Counted from the first letter of the stretch, positions 46,870-54,849 are shown. The stretch: DNA of 64,000 nt from Litchfieldella rifensis (GCF_042646605.1 NZ_JBHRUG010000017.1:310001-374000); one strand, 5' to 3'. Notes: generated from the letters alone by a model not told the origin. Numbers and translations: made by a program.

Positions 46870-48609
46870 CTAGGTGGTGCCGACCTCCGTTTTCGTGAGA
46901 CTGGTCGGGGCCACGAACAGCGGCGCGGCATCTGCGTCGCCACGGCAGTCGGCAACGGCCGTGGCGGGAATCAACCACCACTCTTCGCTATTCTGGAAAC
47001 CAAGATCCCGGGCTTCGTCGAGTGCCACGCATTCCAGGGCGTCGCGGTGGTGCTGGTCGATGAGCATCCAGCGTACGTCGGGTGCTTGCTGCAGCCACGC
47101 GTAGGCACGTTCGAGCTGTGACTCGAGAGGGGTGTGATACCCGAAATGCACGCTCGGCTGGCGGCTCTGGAGCAGGAATTCCTCATCGAAAGCCGGGAGT
47201 GCCAGCCAGGCATCGGGCCCGGTGATCGCCGCCACGCGTTGCATCATGGCATTGGGAGATCGGGTCTCGTTCATTAGGCTATAGCCCCAGGTCGACCAGA
47301 GCCCCCAGAACACGGCAAACCATAGTGTCAACGCCAGCAGACCGCGACGTGGTTTGAGCCAACCGAGCAGTGCCATGGCGGCCACGCCCAGGGTGATCCA
47401 CCAGGCCCAAGGCGATAGGTCATGCCGTTGGGCCAGCGCCTGCAAGGCCGGCAATCCCAGTTTGCCCAGCATGCCGGCGGCAAGTAGAACCCCTCCCAAC
47501 AGCACCAACGTCACAGCCCCCAGGTGTTGCAAGCCGCGTCGTTGCCATAACCCTGGCAATAGCGGGGCCATGGCCAGTACCAGAAAAGGGATGGTGGGCA
47601 GCATGTAGACACCGCGCTTGCCCGGTGACAGGCTGAAGAAGACGATGATCAATCCCATGGCGCTCAGTGGCAGGATGATACGTGTGTCATGGCGTTTGAA
47701 ACGTCGCCACCAGGCCGGGATCGCCCAAGGCAAAGCCAGTGTCAGCGGCATCCATGCCCAGGGCAGTACCTGGCTGAGGTAGTAGTACCAGGGCTTGACG
47801 TGGTGCCAGGCATCGGCATAGCGCTCGCCAGTCTGCTTGAACAGGATATTGTCACGATAGGCGGCGAGTGACGGGTCATCGCCGAGGCTGGTCATGACGA
47901 TCATCGGCAGTCCCCATAGCGCGACCACTGCCAGTAGTATTCCGATGCCGGCGATCAGCTCGCGAAAGCGCAAAGAAGTGATCTGACCATCGCGTCCCAA
48001 CCAGTACCAGGCGGGTAGCAGGGCCAGCGGCAGGAAACCGACTCCCTTGGTCAGAATCCCCAATCCCATCGCAGCCCAGCCTGCACACCACCAGCGCCAT
48101 GCCGGACCCAGCAAGGCATGGCGCAGCAGACCATAGGCGCCCAGGGTGGTGAAGAAGGTCAGCAGCATGTCGATCTGCGCGGTCTTGGCCTGCAGGGTGA
48201 ACTGTAGCGTGGTCAGTAGGGCGATACCTCCGAGCAACGCGATTCGGCGCCCATGCAAGCGGCGTAGCAGGTCCATCACCAGGGTGAGGGTGCCCAGCGC
48301 GGCGAGCAGCGACGGCAGCAGAAATCCCAGTCGCACGGAGCCGGTAAGGGCAATGCCCAAGGCTGTGACCCACATGAACAGTGGCGGCTTGTCAGGGTAG
48401 AGTTCTCCGCCACGATGCGGGAGCCAGAAGTTGCCGGTCTTGGGCATCTCGAGGGCATTGAGTGCGAAACGTGGCTCATCCGCGGGCCAGGGATCGCGCA
48501 GACCGATACCCAGTCCCAACACAAGCAGTGCTAAGAGTATCAACAGCCATGTGGCCAAGCGCTCATGACGACGCGTGAATGTCGGCAAGCAGGTAAGCGT
48601 GGCCATCAT
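46870..48609 (-). CDS. GT39/ArnT-like lipid A glycosyltransferase
   Basis: A 579-residue polytopic inner-membrane transferase of the ArnT/PMT family. It has the catalytic DE motif in RDPWPADEPRFALNALEM, the YPDKPPLFMW segment and about a dozen TM segments, and a C-terminal soluble periplasmic domain (DAWLALPAFDEEFLL onward). ArnT moves an amino sugar from undecaprenyl phosphate to lipid A phosphate. The sugar here is unknown: no arn pathway genes are present. The ATG at 48609 overlaps the stop of the LABN gene (ATGA). It is the last gene of a three-gene reverse operon. Confidence 0.82.
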   Translation of the reverse strand: MMATLTCLPTFTRRHERLATWLLILLALLVLGLGIGLRDPWPADEPRFALNALEMPKTGNFWLPHRGGELYPDKPPLFMWVTALGIALTGSVRLGFLLPSLLAALGTLTLVMDLLRRLHGRRIALLGGIALLTTLQFTLQAKTAQIDMLLTFFTTLGAYGLLRHALLGPAWRWWCAGWAAMGLGILTKGVGFLPLALLPAWYWLGRDGQITSLRFRELIAGIGILLAVVALWGLPMIVMTSLGDDPSLAAYRDNILFKQTGERYADAWHHVKPWYYYLSQVLPWAWMPLTLALPWAIPAWWRRFKRHDTRIILPLSAMGLIIVFFSLSPGKRGVYMLPTIPFLVLAMAPLLPGLWQRRGLQHLGAVTLVLLGGVLLAAGMLGKLGLPALQALAQRHDLSPWAWWITLGVAAMALLGWLKPRRGLLALTLWFAVFWGLWSTWGYSLMNETRSPNAMMQRVAAITGPDAWLALPAFDEEFLLQSRQPSVHFGYHTPLESQLERAYAWLQQAPDVRWMLIDQHHRDALECVALDEARDLGFQNSEEWWLIPATAVADCRGDADAAPLFVAPTSLTKTEVGTT

Positions 48610-48887
48610 GCAGTGCTCTCCCGCCGGGGTGCTTCGCGACGGATCAGCATCAGGTTGCGCAGGTAGATGATCAGTCCCGCTCCCTGCCCCAGCACGAACA
48701 CCGGGTCGCGGCGATACAGGGCGTAGGCCAGCAGGGTCGCTCCCCCAGCGAGGCTCAGGAACCAGAAGGCCAGTGGTATCACGCTGCGCCCCGCACGTTC
48801 GCTGGCCAACCATTGCACCAGGAAGCGTGCACTGAATAACGCTTGGCCGAGAAAGCCTATCGTCAGCCACAGCCCGCTCTGGCTCAT
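48606..48887 (-). CDS. LABN-domain small membrane protein
   Basis: A 93-residue protein with the lipid A biosynthesis N-terminal (LABN) pattern: LTIGFLGQALFSARFLVQWL, ERAGRSVIPLAFWFLSLAGG and DPVFVLGQGAGLIIYLRNL. It has three membrane segments. LABN proteins lie beside GT2 and ArnT-like genes and probably help handle the lipid-linked sugar or flip it. The ATG at 48887 has AGGAGGAGG just upstream and overlaps the stop of the GT2 gene. Confidence 0.8.
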   Translation of the reverse strand: MSQSGLWLTIGFLGQALFSARFLVQWLASERAGRSVIPLAFWFLSLAGGATLLAYALYRRDPVFVLGQGAGLIIYLRNLMLIRREAPRRESTA

Positions 48888-49642
48888 ACCTCCTCCTGTG
48901 AATGACGGAATATATCGTGGGTGGCTCCCAAGGGGACCGTCATGATCGGCAACCGCGAACGGCGGCATAGCCACATCACCCCGAACAGGTCGACCAGCCC
49001 CGCCCACAGGCGATCGTGCAGGCCGTAGTGGGAACGGCCGGTCCGTCGTGGTCGGTGATTGACCGGTAGAGACAGGCAGCGTCCGCCTTGGGATCGTACC
49101 AGGGCCGGCAGGAAACGATGCATATGATCGAAATAGGGCAGGGTGAGAAAGATGTCGCGACGCATGATCTTGAGGCCACAGCCGGTATCCGGTGTGGCAT
49201 CGCCTAGTAGCGTGGCGCGTACCCCATTGGCGATGCGCGACGAAATGCGCTTGAGCCAGCTATCCCGCCGCAGGGTGCGGTGGCCGATGACTATCGCCAC
49301 ATCATTGTGTTGTGCCTGTCTTAGCAAGCGAGAGATATCGGCCGGGTCGTTTTGGCCGTCGGCATCCAACGTCGCCAGCCACGTGCCGCGAGCGCGGCGG
49401 GCCGCATGCCAGATCGACGTGCTCTGACCGGCACTCTCGGCATGTCGCAAGGCCATCAGCCGCGGATCGTCGGCGGCGCGTTCGCACAGCACGTTCCAGC
49501 TACGATCGCGGGAGCCGTCGTCGACCACCAGAACCTCATGGTCGAGTGTGCCCAGCGCCCGCTCGATCTCATCGAGCAGCGCGGTCAGGTTATCTGCTTC
49601 GTCCCGGGCTGGCACGATAACGGAGAGCAGAGGGGCAGACAT
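48884..49642 (-). CDS. GT2 family dolichol-phosphate-mannose-synthase-like glycosyltransferase
   Basis: A 252-residue GT-A transferase. It shows LLSVIVPARDEADNLTALLD, VVDDGSRDRSW, the DAD motif in LATLDADGQNDPADI and the DTGCGLKIMRRD acceptor region, then HMHRFLPALV. This is the ArnC/DPM1 type that attaches a sugar to undecaprenyl phosphate. The C-terminus lacks the two TM segments of ArnC. The start (ATG at 49642) has GAGG ten bases upstream. It is divergent from the response regulator, with the PmrA-type boxes between. Confidence 0.82.
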   Translation of the reverse strand: MSAPLLSVIVPARDEADNLTALLDEIERALGTLDHEVLVVDDGSRDRSWNVLCERAADDPRLMALRHAESAGQSTSIWHAARRARGTWLATLDADGQNDPADISRLLRQAQHNDVAIVIGHRTLRRDSWLKRISSRIANGVRATLLGDATPDTGCGLKIMRRDIFLTLPYFDHMHRFLPALVRSQGGRCLSLPVNHRPRRTGRSHYGLHDRLWAGLVDLFGVMWLCRRSRLPIMTVPLGATHDIFRHSQEEV

Positions 49643-49691
49643 ACGCAATGACCTCGGTGGCGATTGGACTCGCTCAGCCTGGCGCGATTAG

Positions 49692-49708
49692 CTTAAGGTA
49701 TCCTTATG
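49692..49708. promoter_or_regulatory. PmrA/QseB-type box 1
   Basis: CTTAAG-GTATC-CTTATG: direct repeat of YTTAAK hexamers with a five-base spacer (one mismatch), 50 bases upstream of the GT2 gene (reverse strand). It also reads as the inverted repeat TAAGG-tat-CCTTA. Confidence 0.7.
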
Positions 49709-49737
49709 CAACGTGCTGTCGGGCATGGCGACGAGGC

Positions 49738-49754
49738 ATTAAGGAAACCTTAAG
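49738..49754. promoter_or_regulatory. PmrA/QseB-type box 2
   Basis: ATTAAG-GAAAC-CTTAAG, which on the other strand is CTTAAG-N5-CTTAAT, almost the PmrA consensus. It also forms the perfect inverted repeat TTAAGG-AAA-CCTTAA. It stands 47 bases before the response-regulator ATG, a good position for autoregulation. Confidence 0.75.
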
Positions 49755-49800
49755 GCCCCGGGGTCGATGATGGCGGTCAGGAGTTGGATGAGGACCGACG

Positions 49801-50463
49801 ATGCGAGTGTTGCTGGTGGAAGACGATCCGCTGCTTGGGGACGGCGTCAAGACCGCTCTCATACGTGCTGGCTATGCGGTGGACTGGTTGTCACGGGGCG
49901 TCGATGCCCTGGCGGCTTTGAAGACCGAGGATTTCTCGGTGGTAATACTCGATCTGGGCTTGCCCGATATCGACGGTTTGGAGGTGTTGGCCGAAATTCG
50001 TCGTCATAGTCGTTTGCCGGTGTTGATACTCACGGCCCGCGATGCCGTGGAGGAACGCATTCGCGGCTTGGACGCCGGTGCCGATGACTATGTCCTCAAG
50101 CCCTTCGACCTCCAGGAACTGCTGGCCCGCTTGCGGGTGGTGACGCGCCGTGCCGAAGGTCGTGCCTCCCAGGCGTTGATCCTTGGCGGGCTGGCGATCG
50201 ACGAGGCCCAGCATCGGGTGAGCTGGCAGGGACAGGAGATCATCCTGGGACGGCGTGAATTCGCCTTGTTGCTGGAACTGGCGCGTTATCCCGACAAGGT
50301 GCTGCCACGCTCACGTCTGGAAAGCCTTCTCTACGGGTGGGGCGAGGAAGTGGAATCCAACGCCTTGGAGGTGCATGTGCACCACCTGCGTCGCAAGCTC
50401 GACAAGAAGCTGATCGCTACCGTGCGTGGGATTGGTTATCGCCTGGATAGTCGAGTGGCATGA
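49801..50463 (+). CDS. OmpR-family response regulator, PmrA/QseB type
   Basis: A 220-residue two-domain regulator. The receiver begins MRVLLVEDDPLLGDGVKTAL, has the phosphoacceptor Asp in VVILDLGLPDIDG and Lys in YVLKPFDLQELLAR. The winged-helix DNA-binding domain has REFALLLELARYPDKVLPRS and the recognition region SNALEVHVHHLRRKLDKK ending VRGIGYRL. The length and ALEVHVHHLRRKL helix match PmrA/QseB/BasR proteins. PmrA-type boxes lie directly upstream. The stop overlaps the kinase start. Confidence 0.9.
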   Translation: MRVLLVEDDPLLGDGVKTALIRAGYAVDWLSRGVDALAALKTEDFSVVILDLGLPDIDGLEVLAEIRRHSRLPVLILTARDAVEERIRGLDAGADDYVLKPFDLQELLARLRVVTRRAEGRASQALILGGLAIDEAQHRVSWQGQEIILGRREFALLLELARYPDKVLPRSRLESLLYGWGEEVESNALEVHVHHLRRKLDKKLIATVRGIGYRLDSRVA

Positions 50464-51881
50464 GTTCCATCCGTCGTTACCTGACCTCGACATTGGCGCT
50501 GGTGCTGGTGGCTGCCGCCACACTGAGCCTGATCGCCGCCTATTTCACCACCCATCACGAGATGGAAGAGATCCTGGATGCGCAATTGAGCCTGCAAGGG
50601 CGCATCGTCTCGGCGTTGGTCGGTCCGGAGACACCGCGCGACACCTATGTCAGGATTGCCCGTCATCTGGACCAGCCAGGGCATCCGGCGCGTTGGTACG
50701 GTGATGAAGCGCCCGATGGCAACTCGTCTTTCGGCATGCGATACCACCATGAAGAGCGGATGCTGTCCGTCGGGGTCTGGAACGCCGATGGCAGCCCTTG
50801 GCTGCTGGGAGCCGAATGGAATGATGCCGGCCCTTTTCCGGGACCCGACAGGGAGGGCTACCGTTGGCAGGAGTACGACGGCCAGCGCTGGCGAGTGTTC
50901 AGTTTGCCGCTTAACGAGAGGCAGCGTTGGTTGAGCATCGGCCTGAGCGAAGATTTTCACGACGAACTGTCGCGCAAGGTGGCTCTGGCCGACCTCCTGC
51001 CCATGCTGATTGCCTTGCCGGTGTTGTTGGTGCTGATGGGAATGCTGATCCACCGTGGTCTCGGTCCTATTGCACGCCTGTCACAGCAGGTGAAAGGGCG
51101 AGGCGCCAGCGACCTTAGCCATATCGAACTCGAGGTTCCTCGTGAGCTGGTGGCTCTGCGGGATGTGTTCAACGATTTCATGGGGCGCCTCGGCGAGGCC
51201 CTGGATCGTGAGCGCCGTTTCACCGCCGATGCCGCCCATGAGTTACGCACACCGTTGGCAGCATTGAAGATCCATCTCGACAATGCCATGGCCGGTGAGC
51301 AGACCTCTCTGCGCAAGGCCTATGACGGTATCGAACGCTTACAGCGAGTCGTCGATCAGTTGCTGATTCTGGCGCGTCTCGACTCCCAGCAGCAGGCGGT
51401 GGCCGAACGTCTCGACTTGCGTGCCCTGGTGCTGGAACTGGCCGCGGAGCTATGGCCATTGGCTGAGGCCCATGCCCAGGAGCTGGAAGTCAGGGAGTCG
51501 TCACCGTTATGGATAGAGGGCGATGCCACCGAACTGGGGATACTGATCCGTAACCTGCTCGACAATGCACTGCGCTACACACCCGATGGTGGCCGAGTCG
51601 AAGTGGCACTTGGCCGTGACGGGAGTGACACATGGCTGAGTATCCGCGACAGTGGTACAGGAATTCCCGAGGAATTGCTCGACGTGGTGACAGAGAGGTT
51701 TCGACGTGTCGCCGATCAACAGGTCAGCGGAAGCGGCCTGGGACTGTCCATTGCCGTGGAGTTGGCCAAACGTCAGCAGGCACGGCTTACCCTGCGCAAC
51801 TGTCAGGGAGGAGGGCTTGAAGCGCTGCTCGAGTGGGTGGAAAAAAAGGGCCCTGGCCGTGCCAGGGCCCCGCTTGCGTAG
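50460..51881 (+). CDS. Sensor histidine kinase, QseC/PmrB type
   Basis: A 473-residue membrane kinase. TM1 is LALVLVAAATLSLIAAYF (about 12-29), a periplasmic sensor of about 140 residues with WYGDEAPDG and RYHHEERMLSVGVWN follows, TM2 is ADLLPMLIALPVLLVLMGML. Then a HAMP, HisKA FTADAAHELRTPLAALKIH with the phosphorylated His, and HATPase (RNLLDNALRYTPDGG, SGTGIPEEL, GSGLGLSIAV). The TolC-like sensor and RRFTADAAHELRTPL resemble QseC/PmrB. The last codons (GPGRARAP) are encoded by the hairpin that terminates the opposite peroxiredoxin gene. Confidence 0.88.
   Translation: MSSIRRYLTSTLALVLVAAATLSLIAAYFTTHHEMEEILDAQLSLQGRIVSALVGPETPRDTYVRIARHLDQPGHPARWYGDEAPDGNSSFGMRYHHEERMLSVGVWNADGSPWLLGAEWNDAGPFPGPDREGYRWQEYDGQRWRVFSLPLNERQRWLSIGLSEDFHDELSRKVALADLLPMLIALPVLLVLMGMLIHRGLGPIARLSQQVKGRGASDLSHIELEVPRELVALRDVFNDFMGRLGEALDRERRFTADAAHELRTPLAALKIHLDNAMAGEQTSLRKAYDGIERLQRVVDQLLILARLDSQQQAVAERLDLRALVLELAAELWPLAEAHAQELEVRESSPLWIEGDATELGILIRNLLDNALRYTPDGGRVEVALGRDGSDTWLSIRDSGTGIPEELLDVVTERFRRVADQQVSGSGLGLSIAVELAKRQQARLTLRNCQGGGLEALLEWVEKKGPGRARAPLA
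51841..51870 (-). terminator. Rho-independent terminator of the peroxiredoxin gene, inside the kinase 3' end
   Basis: Ten-base perfect arms (GGGCCCTGGC at 51848-51857 and its complement at 51861-51870) with a CGT loop; on the reverse strand seven T residues follow the stem. It lies 22 bases past the prx stop and wholly within the last codons of the oppositely oriented kinase gene. Confidence 0.9.
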
Positions 51882-51891
51882 TCGGTCACCA

Positions 51892-52551
51892 TCAGGACGG
51901 CTGTTTGACCGTACGCAGGTAAGGCTTCAGCGTGGTGAAGCCTTCGGGATACTTCTGCTTGGCTTCCTCGTCGCTGACCGACGGCGGAATGATGACGTCT
52001 TCACCTGGCTTCCAGTTCACCGGTGTGGCAAGGGTGTGCTTGGAGGTCAGCTGGACGGAATCCAGCAGGCGCAGCACCTCGTTGAAGTCACGACCGGTGG
52101 TCATGGGATAGACGAGCATCGCCTTGATCTTCTTGTCCGGCCCGATGACGAACACCGACCGCACGGTGGCATTGTCCGCCGGGGTACGTCCTTCCGCGGT
52201 TCCTTGGAGTTCGGCCGGCAGCATGTCGTAGAGTTTGGCGACCTCCAGCTTTTCGTCGCCGATCATCGGATAGTTGGGAGCCGCACCCTGCGTTTCCTCG
52301 ATATCCTTCGACCAGGCGGTATGGTTGTCGACCGGGTCCACCGACAGGCCGACGATCTTGGTATTGCGCTTGTCGAACTCAGGCTTCAGCTTGGCCATGT
52401 AGCCCAGCTCGGTGGTGCAAACCGGGGTGAAGTCCTTGGGATGCGAAAAGAGAATGCACCAGCTATCACCAATCCATTCGTGGAAATTCAGGGTGCCCTC
52501 TGTCGTTTGCGCAGTGAAATCCGGAGCGGTATCACCGATTCTGAGACTCAT
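51892..52551 (-). CDS. 1-Cys peroxiredoxin (Prx6 family)
   Basis: A 219-residue thiol peroxidase reducing hydrogen peroxide and organic peroxides. The peroxidatic cysteine lies in SHPKDFTPVCTTELG (about residue 45). Prx6 features are the GLSVDPVDNHTAWSKDIEE segment and a C-terminal extension of about 50 residues (TPVNWKPGEDVIIPPSVSD). No resolving cysteine is evident. Its own terminator lies inside the kinase gene, and its promoter has MerR-family geometry (see 52639-52669). Confidence 0.94.
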   Translation of the reverse strand: MSLRIGDTAPDFTAQTTEGTLNFHEWIGDSWCILFSHPKDFTPVCTTELGYMAKLKPEFDKRNTKIVGLSVDPVDNHTAWSKDIEETQGAAPNYPMIGDEKLEVAKLYDMLPAELQGTAEGRTPADNATVRSVFVIGPDKKIKAMLVYPMTTGRDFNEVLRLLDSVQLTSKHTLATPVNWKPGEDVIIPPSVSDEEAKQKYPEGFTTLKPYLRTVKQPS

Positions 52552-52638
52552 TTGTGTGACTCCCTGTAAGTAGGTTGATGAAGCCGCAAGGTAACGGTTC
52601 CATTCGGGAATATCACCCTGCCGGCTGATTGAATATAG

Positions 52639-52669
52639 AGCATAAGCCCTGAGTCCGCAGTCAGGTCAA
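52639..52669 (-). promoter_or_regulatory. MerR-type promoter upstream of the peroxiredoxin
   Basis: On the reverse strand TTGACC (52669-52664) and TATGCT (52644-52639) are separated by 19 bases, two more than optimal. The spacer holds the dyad CCTGACTGCGGACTCAGG (52665-52648, arms CCTGA/TCAGG). A 19-base spacer with a central dyad starting at the -35 is the arrangement of SoxR, CueR and other MerR-family targets. The dyad is not a match to the SoxR consensus beyond its outer arms. Confidence 0.5.
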
Positions 52670-52676
52670 GAGCTTG

Positions 52677-53264
52677 TCAGGATATCGTGACACGGCTCTT
52701 GACCCGCTTGGGTGATCGAGACTGCCGAAACTCACGCACGCCCAGCCAGGCGCAGCCAAGACCGACCAACACCATCACGGCCAGCACCCAGTAAGGGACA
52801 TAGAAGGTGGTATAGACATTCCATCCGAGGGCACCAACCAGTGCGGAAAAAGCGGTCGGGGCGCCTGCCAGGTGGCCGCCCAAGGTGCCGGTGATGGCGA
52901 AGAGCCCCCCACCGAGCAGAGCCAGGAATACCAGGGCCCAACGCCGGGAATCGATGAAGGCAGCGTCTCGTGCCTGCCACGCCAGCGCGGTGATCAGTGT
53001 CCACAGGCCCAGCGACCACAGCGCCATCAGGATATGGTTGCGGACCAACGGGCTGGCCAGGTTGGCCTCCATCGGCCATACCAGGAATCCGCTGACGATG
53101 GCGGCCAGTGCCGCGAGCAGGCTCAGGACCAGCACGGGTAGCAGGGCCGCCTGGGCGATCTCGGCCAGTCGCCCGCGGCTCAGTGCACCGACCAGGATCA
53201 TCAGTGTGGCGAGAGCCCAGAATGCCTCCGGAAAATGGACGAGCATATGATGTATGCCGGTCAT
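52677..53264 (-). CDS. DUF2231-like membrane protein
   Basis: A 195-residue inner-membrane protein with about five TM segments. It starts MTGIHHMLVHFPEAFWALAT and has NHILMALWSLGLW, FLALLGGGLFAITGTLGGHLAG and NVYTTFYVPYWVLAVMV. The HxxxxHFP and GxLGGHLAG histidines are those conserved in the DUF2231 family, which has been suggested to bind heme. The ATG at 53264 overlaps the stop of the EB_dh-type gene (ATGA) and has AAAGGAG upstream, so the two are coupled. Confidence 0.75.
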   Translation of the reverse strand: MTGIHHMLVHFPEAFWALATLMILVGALSRGRLAEIAQAALLPVLVLSLLAALAAIVSGFLVWPMEANLASPLVRNHILMALWSLGLWTLITALAWQARDAAFIDSRRWALVFLALLGGGLFAITGTLGGHLAGAPTAFSALVGALGWNVYTTFYVPYWVLAVMVLVGLGCAWLGVREFRQSRSPKRVKSRVTIS

Positions 53265-54697
53265 GAGCGGTCTCCTTTGCGGGTGGGGGAAAAGCTCGGC
53301 CATAGGCCGATCAGCACCCCGATCATTAACAATAGGCCGGCCGCCAGGGTCAGTTGCCACTGCCGAGTAATCGCGTCGTTGAACTCCATCTCTACCCCAT
53401 AGTGAGCAAGCTGCTCCTCGCTATGGCGTGAGCGAACCGGCTTGCCGGCACCAATGTCGGAGGCGCCAGCATGTGCCTGGCCAATCAGCAACGGCCAGTT
53501 GACCTGCCCGGGATAGAACAGCGTGGTTTCGAACCAGTCCTGAGACCAGTCCGGGGCACTGCCGGAGAAGGCGACGGCCTGAATATCGGCAGCACGACCG
53601 AGTCCCAGGCTGTAGGGATGCGAGACATAGTGCCAACGGCTGCCGGAGGCATCGCGATGCACCGCGAAGCCCAGGTCGTAACGTCCCTGGTCACGGAACA
53701 TCTTGTCATCGAGAGGATTGCCGGTGTCCCGGGCGCGGACCAGGGTCACGTCCCAATAGCCGTCTTCCCAGCGGGCGCCGCCGGGGACGTGGATGTCGCC
53801 CCGCGAGCCGGCTCCCTGGCGCAGTAGCCGACGCGGAATCACATCGCCTTCCTGCCAGTCATGATCGGCATCGAAGGGAACCGCGATGTCTTCGGCCAGA
53901 TAGTAGATGCCGTCGAAGTCGACGCGCTCGGACTGCACGTCCTCCCAGCGCAGGGCATACATGCCGGTGGCTCCAGGATCGAACATCCATTGCGGCTGGC
54001 CGGTGTTGTCATCCCAGTTGGTGGTGAAGGGAGCTTGCCCGGCATCGCCGTGGCGGTGCTCGCCAACCCACTGGTCGTCGGACATGGCCACGGGGTTGGA
54101 GCGGCCCGCGCGCCAGTGCCACAGGTCGAGGAAATAGCCCGCTTCGCGCTGAGCACGAAGGGTGTCGGCATCGATCACACTGCGCCAATCGGCAACATCG
54201 TGACGGGTGGCCGGAAGGTGTTTCTGCACCTCCGTCTGGCCCAGTGTCTCGCCCAGATGCGGATGAGCGGCCACCTCGGCGGGGCTGGCCGAACCGGTAA
54301 AGAAGCGGGCATTGGCCCCCACGGTGATATAGCCGCCGTAACGGGAAAACTCGGGGACACTGCCGTCGTCGACGAGCATGGCCACCCGATCCTCATAGGT
54401 CCCAGCCGGGTCCGGTCCCACCCTCGAGGCGCCGTGACGTACCCACTGACCATCCGTATAGCGCAGCATGTCGTGATAGACATGCGCCTGCTCGGCTGGC
54501 CAGCGATAGCGGAAGAAGATGCGTTCCTCGTCGTAGGCGACCTTGACCTGCAGCGGCATGGTCAGTTCGGCGGGGATATGGATATTGCGCAAGGGATCGT
54601 TGTGGATCACCCCCTTGCCCTGAGTTACCCAGGCCAGTGCCACGGCGACTGCCAAGCCACCGAGGACTAGCGGAAGTCGTCGATTGCCTATCCCCAT
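53261..54697 (-). CDS. Ethylbenzene-dehydrogenase-related heme protein
   Basis: A 478-residue protein with an N-terminal signal anchor (RRLPLVLGGLAVAVALAWVT), a large periplasmic region and a C-terminal TM anchor (LTLAAGLLLMIGVLIGLWPSF). The periplasmic part resembles the EB_dh domain, the heme-b subunit of DMSO-reductase-family dehydrogenases: IHIPAELTMPLQVKVAYDEE, RYRWPAEQAHVYHD, EDRVAMLVDDG, and LVRARDTGNPLDDKMFRD. No catalytic molybdenum or FeS subunit is near. I chose ATG 54697 because GGAGG is eight bases upstream; other in-frame starts (54712, 54748, 54772, 54832) lack this. Confidence 0.75.
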   Translation of the reverse strand: MGIGNRRLPLVLGGLAVAVALAWVTQGKGVIHNDPLRNIHIPAELTMPLQVKVAYDEERIFFRYRWPAEQAHVYHDMLRYTDGQWVRHGASRVGPDPAGTYEDRVAMLVDDGSVPEFSRYGGYITVGANARFFTGSASPAEVAAHPHLGETLGQTEVQKHLPATRHDVADWRSVIDADTLRAQREAGYFLDLWHWRAGRSNPVAMSDDQWVGEHRHGDAGQAPFTTNWDDNTGQPQWMFDPGATGMYALRWEDVQSERVDFDGIYYLAEDIAVPFDADHDWQEGDVIPRRLLRQGAGSRGDIHVPGGARWEDGYWDVTLVRARDTGNPLDDKMFRDQGRYDLGFAVHRDASGSRWHYVSHPYSLGLGRAADIQAVAFSGSAPDWSQDWFETTLFYPGQVNWPLLIGQAHAGASDIGAGKPVRSRHSEEQLAHYGVEMEFNDAITRQWQLTLAAGLLLMIGVLIGLWPSFSPTRKGDRS

Positions 54698-54758
54698 GCC
54701 GAGTGCCTCCATCGCCGCCGTGTTTTCGTCAGTGTGGAAGAGTCTCATGCACTCGGTC

Positions 54759-54772
54759 TTGATCTGGATCAT
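54759..54772. promoter_or_regulatory. FNR/Anr-type site
   Basis: TTGAT-CTGG-ATCAT matches the FNR/Anr consensus TTGAT-N4-ATCAA at nine of ten positions. Its centre lies about 30 bases before the GATAAT hexamer at 54796, close to the class II FNR spacing, for the rightward prenyltransferase gene. It also stands 62 bases upstream of the divergent heme-protein gene. Confidence 0.6.
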
Positions 54773-54795
54773 GGGTGATGGAATAAGGGGAAGGA

Positions 54796-54801
54796 GATAA
54801 T
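54796..54801 (+). promoter_or_regulatory. -10 candidate for the UbiA-family gene
   Basis: GATAAT, one mismatch to TATAAT, 48 bases before the ATG at 54850. Positioned at the expected distance downstream of the FNR/Anr-type site. Confidence 0.45.
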
Positions 54802-54849
54802 GACCCTCGGGGATAGGGCGCCGTTTGCCCATTGCAACCAGGGACGCTT

